In this document: positions 1-7,560 of the stretch, piece after piece
Position numbering within the stretch: the first letter of the stretch is position 1
How the letters are laid out: each line of letters begins with the position of its first letter
Source: SLDF01 sp964537925
Lineage (GTDB): Bacteria; Bacteroidota; Bacteroidia; Chitinophagales; Saprospiraceae
Length of the DNA stretch: 64,000 nucleotides
Reading direction: 5' to 3'
Assembly: GCA_964537925.1 (NCBI GenBank)
Contig: CAZICV010000006.1
Coordinates: 1 to 64,000 of the forward strand
Translations under genes and position numbers: made by a program
The notes under the pieces: model-generated
Seen by the model: the letters and a program-made list of their open reading frames with translations, nothing else
What the model was told of the DNA's origin: nothing
Databases searched by the model: none

Positions 1-54
1 TCTTGAAAACCGTTGACTGTAACAGGTCCGGGGGTTCGAATCCCTCTCTCTCCG
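1..54 (+). tRNA. tRNA-Ser(UGA), 5' end outside the window
   Basis: The visible part starts in the anticodon loop (CTTGAAA at 2-8, anticodon TGA). A long variable arm typical of serine tRNAs follows, then a T arm (stem 30-34 with 42-46, loop TTCGAAT) and the 3' acceptor strand 47-53 with discriminator G54. The CCA end is not encoded. The D arm and 5' acceptor strand lie upstream of base 1, so the gene is partial only because of the window edge. Confidence 0.9.
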
Positions 55-58
55 CGGC

Positions 59-86
59 AAAAGCCCGCCCATGTGGCGGGCTTTTT
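59..86 (+). terminator. Intrinsic terminator after tRNA-Ser
   Basis: A GC-rich 7-bp stem (63-69 with 75-81) and 5-nt loop are flanked by AAAA on the left and TTTTT on the right. This is a textbook Rho-independent terminator five bases past the tRNA end. It has the same stem core as the terminator behind tRNA-His at 56946. Confidence 0.9.
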
Positions 87-128
87 CTTTTCCGGGCAGC
101 CGGGTGAATGCCACTAAAGTCTTCCAGT

Positions 129-1295
129 ATGAAACAAATAGCTATCACATCGGCCGGGCAGGCATCTCTCTCCCGGAAACACCCCTGGATATTCTCCGGT
201 GCGCTGCGCCGCATTCCTCCCGCTCTGGAGGCGGGCGATGTGGTACAGATCTGCGACCAGCAGGGCCTTGTGCTGGCATGTGGCCATTATGAGCCTGGTA
301 CGTCGATCGCTGTCAGGGTGCTGAGGTTCGACGAAGGCCAGATCGATGCCGGATTCTGGCAGGAAGCATTGTCCTATGCCCTGTCTGTAAGACGGACTGT
401 AACGGTGAGCGGAGATACCCCGACTGACTGCTATCGCCTGGTACACGGCGAGGGTGACGGTCTGCCCGGGCTCATCGTAGATATATACCGCAGCGCAGCT
501 GTGATCCAGTGCCACAGTACAGGCATGTACCTGGCGAGATACGATATATCGACCGCGCTGCAACAGGTCTTCGGTGCGGCGCTTGACACGATCTACTGCA
601 AAAGCAAGTCATCACTCCCGCAGAGTGGTCGCGACGAGTTTCTGCTCGGCTCTGCAGCGGGTGGTCTGGTCGCTGAGCACGGGATCACTATGCAGGTAAA
701 CTGGGTGGAGGGACAAAAGACAGGTTTTTTCCTGGACCAGCGGGAGAATCGCGCCCTGCTCGCCCGGTACGCTGCCGGCAGAACAGTATTGGATACCTTC
801 TGCAATACGGGCGGATTTACACTGCATGCCCTGCAGGCAGGTGCGGCACATGTCGTATCCGTGGATATATCGCAGCGCGCGCTGGACCTGGTACAGGAAA
901 ATGTATCGCTGATGGAGCAGGTCGGCAGCAGGCACGAAGCCGTCTGTGCCGACGTGATGCAGTACCTCAAATCATCCGGCATCTTTGATGTCCTGGTCGT
1001 GGATCCGCCTGCATTTGCCAAAAGCGTGAACAAAAAACACAATGCGGTACAGGCGTACAAGCGGCTCAACGCCCTGGCGATCGGCAAAGTGGCACACGGG
1101 GGGCTGTTGTTTACATTTTCCTGTTCGCAGGTAGTGGATGAGCAGCTGTTTTACAATACCATTGTAGCTGCAGCGCTGGAAACAGGCCGGACCGTACGTG
1201 TACTGCACAAGCTTACGCAGGGACCCGATCACCCGGTAAGTATCTATCACAGGGAGGGAGCCTATCTCAAGGGGCTGGTACTCTGCATCACTTAA
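129..1295 (+). CDS. rlmI: Class I rRNA methyltransferase, RlmI family (23S rRNA m5C)
   Basis: Predicted SAM-dependent 23S rRNA cytosine-5 methyltransferase of 388 residues, the usual RlmI length. The N-terminus carries a PUA-type RNA-binding domain with the family signature KHPWIFSGA. The Rossmann domain shows the SAM motif DTFCNTGGFTLHA and VVDPPAFAKS, and the FSCSQ segment supplies the expected catalytic cysteine. I chose the ATG at 129 because the conserved sequence begins there; an in-frame ATG at 108 would add seven unconserved residues. The 3' end overlaps the convergent phosphoribosyltransferase gene by 8 bp. Confidence 0.92.
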   Translation: MKQIAITSAGQASLSRKHPWIFSGALRRIPPALEAGDVVQICDQQGLVLACGHYEPGTSIAVRVLRFDEGQIDAGFWQEALSYALSVRRTVTVSGDTPTDCYRLVHGEGDGLPGLIVDIYRSAAVIQCHSTGMYLARYDISTALQQVFGAALDTIYCKSKSSLPQSGRDEFLLGSAAGGLVAEHGITMQVNWVEGQKTGFFLDQRENRALLARYAAGRTVLDTFCNTGGFTLHALQAGAAHVVSVDISQRALDLVQENVSLMEQVGSRHEAVCADVMQYLKSSGIFDVLVVDPPAFAKSVNKKHNAVQAYKRLNALAIGKVAHGGLLFTFSCSQVVDEQLFYNTIVAAALETGRTVRVLHKLTQGPDHPVSIYHREGAYLKGLVLCIT

Positions 1296-1776
1296 GGTAG
1301 ACGGCGTGCTCCTCTACCAGCCTCACATCGATGTGCTCCCTTAACGTGGTCGCCAGGGAAAGCCCTACATAGTCTACATGTATCGGAAATGATTTGTGTT
1401 TCCTGTCTATCAGGACGGCTACTTCGATGCTGCCGGGCACGATATCCAGCAGCGGCTTGCAGGCATAGAACAGTGTACGTCCCGTATTGGCTACGTCATC
1501 GACCAGGATCACACGCCGGCCCGAAAGACGGGTAGCTTCCAGGTCGATTTGCACCGGGTGTGCTGCAGGTTCAGCGGGATTGAGGCGGATGCGGAACAGG
1601 TGGACCGGCGTCTCACTGATCTTCTGCAACTGTTCCTGCAGCAGTTCCGCGAAATGATAACCGTTATTGTTTATCCCCGCCAGGAATATCTGGTTCTCCC
1701 CGTAATGTTGTTCGAGGATCTGTATAGCCAGTCTCCTGATCTTCTGAGCTATCTGTCTGGCTTCGAGTATTTTCAT
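1288..1776 (-). CDS. PyrR-like phosphoribosyltransferase
   Basis: A 162-residue type I phosphoribosyltransferase fold protein. The PRPP-binding loop is clear (VILVDDVANTGRTLFYA, about residues 90-106), preceded by the hydrophobic strand and IFLAGINNNGYHFA, which takes the flexible-loop region. Length and order resemble PyrR-type uracil phosphoribosyltransferase/regulators, but no pyrimidine genes are adjacent, so whether it regulates RNA or only salvages bases cannot be said. The start is ATG 1776; a GTG two codons upstream is less likely. It converges on rlmI with overlapping ends. Confidence 0.8.
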   Translation of the reverse strand: MKILEARQIAQKIRRLAIQILEQHYGENQIFLAGINNNGYHFAELLQEQLQKISETPVHLFRIRLNPAEPAAHPVQIDLEATRLSGRRVILVDDVANTGRTLFYACKPLLDIVPGSIEVAVLIDRKHKSFPIHVDYVGLSLATTLREHIDVRLVEEHAVYLK

Positions 1777-1981
1777 GAACACTTGGGTTTATCGTGGAGG
1801 AACTGCGCCCTGCCGGTGGCTGTGCAACTTCCCAAAAAGCGTTATCTTTAACAAACCGGGACTATCTCCGGCCGACACGAAATTAAGCATAAACAGCATC
1901 AAATCTATCATGTGGGTCAGCATTGCGCAGGTATGTCTCACCGTCTCTAGACCGGTAGCCGGCGGCTGCTTATCCAATTTG

Positions 1982-1989
1982 TATTTTTG
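1982..1989 (+). promoter_or_regulatory. Bacteroidota-type -7 element for the Fe-S oxidoreductase run
   Basis: TATTTTTG matches the TAnnTTTG -7 consensus and lies 28 bp before the chosen ATG at 2017, giving a short leader. No convincing TTG was found at the -33 distance, so this is a partial match. Confidence 0.35.
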
Positions 1990-2016
1990 CAATCTTATCT
2001 ATCAAGGGGGCCGGTT

Positions 2017-3390
2017 ATGATCTCATCCATACTATTCGCCATCGTATTCCTGGTTTGTTTTTCTTTTGCGGCAAGGGGCTTCGCGACGATCCGCAGAAAT
2101 ATCCTGCTCGGCAAAGACCAGGAGATCGGCGACCGTCCCGGCGAGAGATGGAAGAATGTACTGCTGGTGGCCCTGGGACAGCGCAAGATGTTCAAGCGTA
2201 TTCTGCCGGCGGTCATGCACCTTTTTATCTACGTCGCATTCCTGTTCACGCAGATCGAGCTGATCGAGATCGTCATAGACGGGTTTGCGGGCACACACCG
2301 CGTTTTCGCCCCTCATCTCGGCTTTCTATATACCCTCATCATCAATACGATAGAGATCCTTTCTCTCCTGGCACTGGTAGCCACTATTGTATTCCTTAGC
2401 AGGCGCAATATCCTCAAGGTACGGCGTTTTCAGCAGGTAGAGATGAGAGGTTGGCCCTCCATAGACGCCAATCTTATCCTGTTCGGCGAGACTTTGCTGA
2501 TCATAGGTATCTTCACTATGAACGGGACTGACGTAGTCCTGCAGAGCCTTGACCCGGCACACTATCCCGCTACCGGTCACCTGCTTATCAGCTCGGTCAC
2601 AGGGCCTGCGCTTTTCGGCTGGCTCAACAGCGACTGGCTCATCATACTGGAGCGTTTTGGCTGGTGGTTGCACATACTGGTCGTATTCGGTTTCCTGTGT
2701 TATCTCCCCTTCTCCAAGCATCTGCACATCATGCTGGCTTTTCCGAATACCTGGTATGCTCGGCTGTCGCCGCGTGGCAAGATGCAGAACATGCCGGAGA
2801 TCATGGTGGAAGTCCAGTCCATGCTGGGCGTCCCGGTGACTTATGAAGGCAGTGTAGCAGCCGGACCGGACGATATGCCGGAATTTGGCAGCAACGATAT
2901 TACCAATCTGTCGTGGAAGAACCTGCTCGACGCCTATAGCTGCACGGAATGCGGCAGGTGCACAGCCGTCTGTCCCGCCAATATCACGGGTAAGAAACTG
3001 TCTCCGCGCAAGGTCATGATGGATGTACGCGACCGGGCCTCGGAGGTAGGTCTTAAACTCGACAGCGCATCTATGCAGTACGTCGATCCGGCCAAAAGAG
3101 CGCAGGCCACGGAGCTTACTGTATCCAATTTTGGCGATGGCAAGAGCCTTTTCGATTATATCACGCCGGAAGAGCTGCATGCCTGTACGACCTGCAACGC
3201 ATGCGTGGAAGCTTGCCCTGTGCTCATCGATCCGTTGGATATTATCCTGAAAATGCGTCGGTATGAGATACTCACGCTATCGGCAGGTCCTGTGGAGTGG
3301 GTACCGATGTTCACCAGCCTTGAGAACAACGGCGCTGTATGGCAGATGCCTGTAGAGCGCGAACAATGGGCAGCGGATGCCCGCGGTTAA
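2017..3390 (+). CDS. Membrane-bound (Fe-S) oxidoreductase subunit, HdrD/GlpC-like N-terminal half
   Basis: Of its 457 residues the first half is membrane-embedded (helices near 1-20, 60-80, 105-140, 165-185, 215-245). It is followed by a ferredoxin-like domain with two [4Fe-4S] motifs, CTECGRCTAVCP and CTTCNACVEACP. This is the electron-carrying half of heterodisulfide-reductase-like complexes; the cysteine-rich CCG half is encoded separately at 4862. Such pairs in Bacteroidota probably pass electrons between quinone and a soluble dehydrogenase or flavoprotein, but the donor is not visible here. The ATG at 2017 was chosen because the TTG at 1987 lies essentially at the putative promoter. Confidence 0.85.
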   Translation: MISSILFAIVFLVCFSFAARGFATIRRNILLGKDQEIGDRPGERWKNVLLVALGQRKMFKRILPAVMHLFIYVAFLFTQIELIEIVIDGFAGTHRVFAPHLGFLYTLIINTIEILSLLALVATIVFLSRRNILKVRRFQQVEMRGWPSIDANLILFGETLLIIGIFTMNGTDVVLQSLDPAHYPATGHLLISSVTGPALFGWLNSDWLIILERFGWWLHILVVFGFLCYLPFSKHLHIMLAFPNTWYARLSPRGKMQNMPEIMVEVQSMLGVPVTYEGSVAAGPDDMPEFGSNDITNLSWKNLLDAYSCTECGRCTAVCPANITGKKLSPRKVMMDVRDRASEVGLKLDSASMQYVDPAKRAQATELTVSNFGDGKSLFDYITPEELHACTTCNACVEACPVLIDPLDIILKMRRYEILTLSAGPVEWVPMFTSLENNGAVWQMPVEREQWAADARG

Positions 3391-3416
3391 TCAATCACAA
3401 TCATCAAGTAATAACT

Positions 3417-4847
3417 ATGGTTCTTTTTCGTCTTTCCCTGGGTTTTGTCTTGCTGCTCTGTATGGGCCTGTCTCCGTTGCTGGCTCAGGATCATTGGACC
3501 AGAGTAAGCGCCGGCGCTGAATTCAGTCTTGGTTTGCGCTCTGACGGCACGTTGTGGAGCTGGGGTTTCAATGGCAGCGGGCAGCTTGGTGTCGGTGCGG
3601 CAAGCGCTACACCTGTCACAGCTCCTGTCCGTGCAGGAGAAGACAGCGACTGGAGCGATATCTCCGCCGGAGCTGTCCATGTGATCGCGCTCAAGGCCGA
3701 CGGAACATTGTGGGCCTGGGGAGGCAACGGAGTCAACCAGCTCGGTGATCAGACTATCGTAGACAGGGCGGCCCCGGTACATATTGCTCAGGGGGAACAC
3801 TGGAAATCCATAGCCGCCGGGCAGGCACACAACCTGGCTATCCATGAAGACGGAACATTGTGGGCATGGGGCTACAATGCATTCGGCCAGGTCGGTGACG
3901 GTACCATAGTCAATCGCGACCGACCAGTCAGGATATCCGAGGAGACGGACTGGAGCCAGGTCACAGCAGGTGGTTACCACTCGCTGGCGATAAAAGAAGA
4001 CGGGAGTCTCTGGGTCTGGGGCGCCAATTTCAACGGTCAGCTGGGCAAGGGAAATACCGATCAGTCACTGGCTCCTGCACCTGTGTCTCAGCCTGTCGGA
4101 CAGTGGGTATCCGTTTCAGCGGGATTTGAGTACAGCATCGGCATGCAGTCCGATGGGACTATCTGGAGTTGGGGGTTCAACGGCAACGGCCAGTTGGGGA
4201 TAGGCAATACGACAGAGCAACTGAGCCCCGTGCAGATCGGCACAGGTAGCGACTGGACGTACATTGCCGCCGGCTCTTCCTATGCTTTTGGCATACGTGC
4301 CGATAGTACTTTGTGGGCCTGGGGAGCCAATATAGAAGGCAGTTGCGGTCTGCCGGGTCCGGCAGGATCAGTGGTTCAACCTACCCAGGTGGGCCTGGAT
4401 ACGGACTGGACCTCCGTTAGCCCGGCCAAGGGTATTCTTTCCAACGGATTTGTATACGGGCTCCATTCCCTGGGCCTGCACGGTACAGCCCAGGTGATCT
4501 GTGTCACAGGCGCCAATTACGTTGGCCAGATCGGTACCGGAGACCTGCTCACACTCAACGGGTTTGAATGTACGGCCGGCCAGATCACGGTATCCGTAAT
4601 GGAAAAGATCACAGGGCAGCTTTCTGTGTTTCCCAATCCGGTGCATGAGTACGTATATGTCGATCTGCCGGATGGTAAGGCGTACAACTGGACTTGCGAG
4701 AGTACGGATGGCCGGGTCCTGCAGTCAGGCGTACATAACGGCGAGCCAAGGCTCGCTGTCCTCATGACTGCTGTGCCCGCCGGCGTATATATCCTGCGCC
4801 TGAGATCGACGGAGGCCGAGTACGTACAGAAAATCATTAAACAATAA
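3417..4847 (+). CDS. Secreted RCC1-repeat beta-propeller protein with T9SS type A sorting domain
   Basis: A 476-residue exported protein. The signal peptide (about residues 1-23, ending LLAQ) is followed by roughly seven RCC1-type blades, recognisable by repeats such as DGTLWSWGFNGSGQLG and DGTLWAWGYNAFGQVG at ~50-residue spacing. The last ~75 residues are a Por-secretion (type A) domain with FPNPVHEYVYV and a terminal GVYILRL...KIIKQ segment. The protein should therefore cross the outer membrane by T9SS and be cleaved or anchored there. The gene sits 26 bp after one Fe-S oxidoreductase half and 14 bp before the other, so it is probably co-transcribed with them. Ligand and function are unknown. 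Confidence 0.88.
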   Translation: MVLFRLSLGFVLLLCMGLSPLLAQDHWTRVSAGAEFSLGLRSDGTLWSWGFNGSGQLGVGAASATPVTAPVRAGEDSDWSDISAGAVHVIALKADGTLWAWGGNGVNQLGDQTIVDRAAPVHIAQGEHWKSIAAGQAHNLAIHEDGTLWAWGYNAFGQVGDGTIVNRDRPVRISEETDWSQVTAGGYHSLAIKEDGSLWVWGANFNGQLGKGNTDQSLAPAPVSQPVGQWVSVSAGFEYSIGMQSDGTIWSWGFNGNGQLGIGNTTEQLSPVQIGTGSDWTYIAAGSSYAFGIRADSTLWAWGANIEGSCGLPGPAGSVVQPTQVGLDTDWTSVSPAKGILSNGFVYGLHSLGLHGTAQVICVTGANYVGQIGTGDLLTLNGFECTAGQITVSVMEKITGQLSVFPNPVHEYVYVDLPDGKAYNWTCESTDGRVLQSGVHNGEPRLAVLMTAVPAGVYILRLRSTEAEYVQKIIKQ

Positions 4848-4861
4848 CCAGCGAGCAGCGT

Positions 4862-5656
4862 ATGGCGCAACTGAAAATCCCTACAATGGCCGGTCTGGCG
4901 GCAGAAGGAAATACTCCTGATGTGCTTTTCTGGGTGGGCTGTGCCGGCAGCTACGACGCAAGGGCGCAAAGGGTGACCCTGGCATTTACCCGGATACTCA
5001 ACGAACTGGATATATCCTTCGCGATCCTGGGCAACGAGGAATCGTGCACAGGAGATCCTGCACGGCGTGCGGGCAATGAGTTTGTATTCCAGATGCTGGC
5101 CCAGCAAAATATCCAGGTACTCAACGGGTACGGGGTGAAGCGCATCGTCACGACCTGTCCGCACTGCTTCAATACCCTGGCCAACGAATATCCCGAACTG
5201 GGAGGACACTACGAGGTGGTCCACCATACCCAATACCTGCAGTCGCTGATAGATGACGGGAGATTGCGGCTGGCCGAAGGCGGCAGTTTTCGCGGGCGCA
5301 AGATCACGTACCACGATTCCTGCTACCTGGGCCGCGCCAACCAGATCTATGAAGCGCCCCGCGAAGTGCTCAGTGCGCTGGACGCCGACCTGGTAGAAAT
5401 GAAACGTTGCCGGACCAACGGGCTCTGCTGCGGAGCTGGTGGCGCACAGATGTGGAAAGAGGACGAACCAGGGAACAAAAGGATCAATATCGAACGTTCT
5501 GAAGAAGCAGTAGATACCGGGGCGGAGGTCATAGCAGTGAACTGTCCGTTTTGCCTCACGATGCTGGGAGACGGCGTCAAGGCACAGGAAAGACAGGACA
5601 GCGTGATGGTCTATGACCTGTCTGAGATGATCGTACAGCACAACAACTGGCAATAA
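4862..5656 (+). CDS. (Fe-S)-binding oxidoreductase with two CCG domains (HdrB/LutA/GlpC-like)
   Basis: A 264-residue soluble protein with two cysteine-rich CCG domains. The first has FWVGCAGSYDARA and CPHCFNTLANEYPELGGHYEV; the second has ITYHDSCYLGR, GLCCGAGG and NCPFCLTMLGDG. These bind the non-cubane or [4Fe-4S] active-site clusters in heterodisulfide reductase subunit B and related enzymes. It is the natural partner of the membrane ferredoxin-domain protein at 2017, together making a complete HdrD-like enzyme split by the RCC1 gene. The substrate is not predictable from sequence. Confidence 0.87.
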   Translation: MAQLKIPTMAGLAAEGNTPDVLFWVGCAGSYDARAQRVTLAFTRILNELDISFAILGNEESCTGDPARRAGNEFVFQMLAQQNIQVLNGYGVKRIVTTCPHCFNTLANEYPELGGHYEVVHHTQYLQSLIDDGRLRLAEGGSFRGRKITYHDSCYLGRANQIYEAPREVLSALDADLVEMKRCRTNGLCCGAGGAQMWKEDEPGNKRINIERSEEAVDTGAEVIAVNCPFCLTMLGDGVKAQERQDSVMVYDLSEMIVQHNNWQ

Positions 5657-5663
5657 GCAAACC

Positions 5664-6155
5664 ATGACACTGGAAAAAGATGTTCCTGACTTCCCGGCCG
5701 ATGCAAGGGTCTGGGTGTATATGAGTGACCGGCCGATATCGGCGGATGAACTGGATGAGTTCCAGGAGCGTATCAATGTATTCACCCGTGAGTGGACAAG
5801 TCACAGCTACCAGCTCAGGGCGACAGGCTGGATCGAACGGAATCGTTTTCTTGTACTGATGGTGGATCAGTCCCAGGCGGGGGCCAGCGGCTGCTCAATA
5901 GATAAGTCTGTCGCTTTTTTGGTGCGATTGGGCGGAGAAAAGAACATCGAATGGTTCGACCGGCTCAATTTTGCCTATATAGATGGCGACGGCGGCGTGA
6001 GTACCATACACAAGGACGGGCTGAAGGCCGCCCTGGAAGGCGGGGTTATCAGTCAGGATACACAATTCTTCAACACACTGGTGCAATCCAGGGACGAATT
6101 GTTGAATCAATGGCTCAACCCGCTGGAGAAAAGCTGGCACCGGAATTTCATCTAG
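5664..6155 (+). CDS. Conserved Bacteroidota protein, often mislabelled 'ABC transporter ATPase'
   Basis: A 163-residue soluble protein belonging, by my recollection of the family, to a widespread Bacteroidota group with core RFLVLMVDQSQAGASGCSIDKSV followed by a WHRNF-type C-terminus. Homologues are often annotated as ABC transporter ATPase, but no Walker A (GxxxxGK), signature or Walker B motif is present, so that name is unsupported. It starts 7 bp after the CCG protein and is probably in the same transcript. The conserved SGCSIDKS segment contains an invariant-looking cysteine. Function unknown. Confidence 0.75.
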   Translation: MTLEKDVPDFPADARVWVYMSDRPISADELDEFQERINVFTREWTSHSYQLRATGWIERNRFLVLMVDQSQAGASGCSIDKSVAFLVRLGGEKNIEWFDRLNFAYIDGDGGVSTIHKDGLKAALEGGVISQDTQFFNTLVQSRDELLNQWLNPLEKSWHRNFI

Positions 6156-6177
6156 CAGGTAACCGAAATACTAGTTT

Positions 6178-6645
6178 ATGTTTGGCAAGGTAAAACGCTG
6201 GCTTGGGATCGAAGGAGTCAAAGTAGAGCTCCAGCTTCCCGATACTTTTTCGCTGGGTTCAGGGATATTGACGGGCCAGCTCCGCTTTGTCAGCATGAAT
6301 GACCAGTGGGTGGATGCCGTCGAAGTATCGCTGATCGAAAAATATATCCGCGGCCGCCGCAAGCACCGGCTTACCGATGAATACCTGCTGGGCAGGATAC
6401 TGCTCTCCTCCCCTTTTCTCGTGCGGGCCAATGAAGAGTCTTTCGTCGATTTCAGTATTGCGTTTGAGCACCTGGTGTCCGATATGGACCGCATGGAGCA
6501 GAAGAACTTTGTCTACAAAGGAGTCGTCACAGCAGCCAAGTTTTTCAAAGGTGTACGATCCGTATACCGTGTAGAGGCCAAGGCCCGTGTACGTGGAACG
6601 GCTTTACAGCCGTTCGCGGAGCGTACGATTGCTGCCAACCCTTAA
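6178..6645 (+). CDS. Small arrestin-fold / Spo0M-like protein (tentative)
   Basis: A 155-residue cytoplasmic protein beginning MFGKVKRWLGIEGVKVELQ, with beta-rich text (ILTGQLRF, VEVSLIEKYIRGRR) and a C-terminal YRVEAKARVRGTAL strand pair. This resembles the two-beta-sandwich Spo0M/arrestin-like proteins, which start with a similar amphipathic helix. No catalytic motif is seen. It is the last gene of the + strand run that begins at 2017, and its stop faces the patatin gene one base away. Family assignment is from memory of overall pattern and is moderate at best. Confidence 0.6.
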   Translation: MFGKVKRWLGIEGVKVELQLPDTFSLGSGILTGQLRFVSMNDQWVDAVEVSLIEKYIRGRRKHRLTDEYLLGRILLSSPFLVRANEESFVDFSIAFEHLVSDMDRMEQKNFVYKGVVTAAKFFKGVRSVYRVEAKARVRGTALQPFAERTIAANP

Positions 6646-6646
6646 G

Positions 6647-7462
6647 TCAGTCAGGAGTTCGTTCCCCGTCTTCATTTGCCTGTTGCAGTACCTCATGCGA
6701 AGCGATGAGCGCCTGTATCCGGGGAATAGCTTCCAGTCCGGCCTGGTACCCGCGTTCATAGATCTCGTCGATCTTGCCGAAGTTGAAGAGGTTATGTTTG
6801 TGCAGCCCGGAGATCGACAGGTGGAGGTCGCAGAGCGGAATATCGTCCTGCTGATTGCGCCAGATCGAGAGTTCGAAACAGCGTGCGGCGATACTGATCA
6901 GGCTTTGCAGCTCTTCAGACGGCAATTGTAGCTGGGGCATCAGGTTGACTCCGATCAGCAGATCACATTTGTCGCGTATGGGCGCTGCAGGCAGGTTGCA
7001 CATGAGACCGCCGTCGATATATACTTCTCCGTCTATCTCTACCGGCTCGAAGATCATCGGGATCGCACATGATGCCGCTACACAGTCCAGCAGGTTACCG
7101 TAGTTGCGTACATCCAGCTGCCCTGTATTCATATTCGTAATGGCAATGTACAGGGGCTTCGCAAGTGCATCGAAACCATTGGCAGGAAGCAGATCCTGCA
7201 TGCGCAGTTTCAGGTAGTCCAGGGAGGCGAATCCAAGCAGCGGCCATCCGAAACGTATGATCCGGTAGACATTGCTCTCACGTATCATGGTCAGCATCTG
7301 GTCGCAAGGCACGCCTGCTGCGTACAATGTTCCTATAATGGCTCCGGCGCTCGTGCCTGAGATCACGTCGGCCTGTATACCATGCTCTTCCATAGCCTTG
7401 ATGACCCCTATATGAGCTACTCCGCGGACGCCGCCTCCCGATAGTGCCAGCCCGATTTTCAT
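6647..7462 (-). CDS. Patatin-like phospholipase (RssA/NTE type)
   Basis: A 271-residue patatin-family lipid acyl hydrolase. The glycine-rich oxyanion loop LALSGGGVRGVAHIG is at the N-terminus, the nucleophile elbow GTSAG holds the catalytic serine near residue 37, and the catalytic aspartate sits in YIDGGLM near residue 152. No signal peptide, membrane segment or cyclic-nucleotide domain is present, so it is a minimal cytoplasmic form. It likely deacylates phospholipids. It is transcribed alone. Confidence 0.9.
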   Translation of the reverse strand: MKIGLALSGGGVRGVAHIGVIKAMEEHGIQADVISGTSAGAIIGTLYAAGVPCDQMLTMIRESNVYRIIRFGWPLLGFASLDYLKLRMQDLLPANGFDALAKPLYIAITNMNTGQLDVRNYGNLLDCVAASCAIPMIFEPVEIDGEVYIDGGLMCNLPAAPIRDKCDLLIGVNLMPQLQLPSEELQSLISIAARCFELSIWRNQQDDIPLCDLHLSISGLHKHNLFNFGKIDEIYERGYQAGLEAIPRIQALIASHEVLQQANEDGERTPD

Positions 7463-7495
7463 AGGCCTTCTGTGTTTGTATAACAGCTATAAAGA

Positions 7496-7528
7496 TGGAG
7501 AGCAGTCCTGTTACCGAACTGCTCTCTA
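7496..7528 (-). terminator. Hairpin downstream of the lamin-tail protein gene
   Basis: A perfect 9-bp inverted repeat (7498-7506 with 7518-7526) lies about 35 bp past the stop at 7561 on the minus strand. The U-run after it is weak (ATCTTTAT), so termination may be partial. Confidence 0.5.
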
Positions 7529-7560
7529 AATCTATGACTTTTCCATGGACTATCTGTACG

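Noticed and set aside
1..90. tRNA-Ser as an attachment site for an integrated element
   Set aside because: No integrase or direct repeat of the tRNA 3' end was found nearby; housekeeping genes follow directly.
4517..5785. 422-codon - strand frame opposite the RCC1 and CCG genes
   Set aside because: Its sequence is the complement of well-supported coding motifs and has no coherent fold signature.
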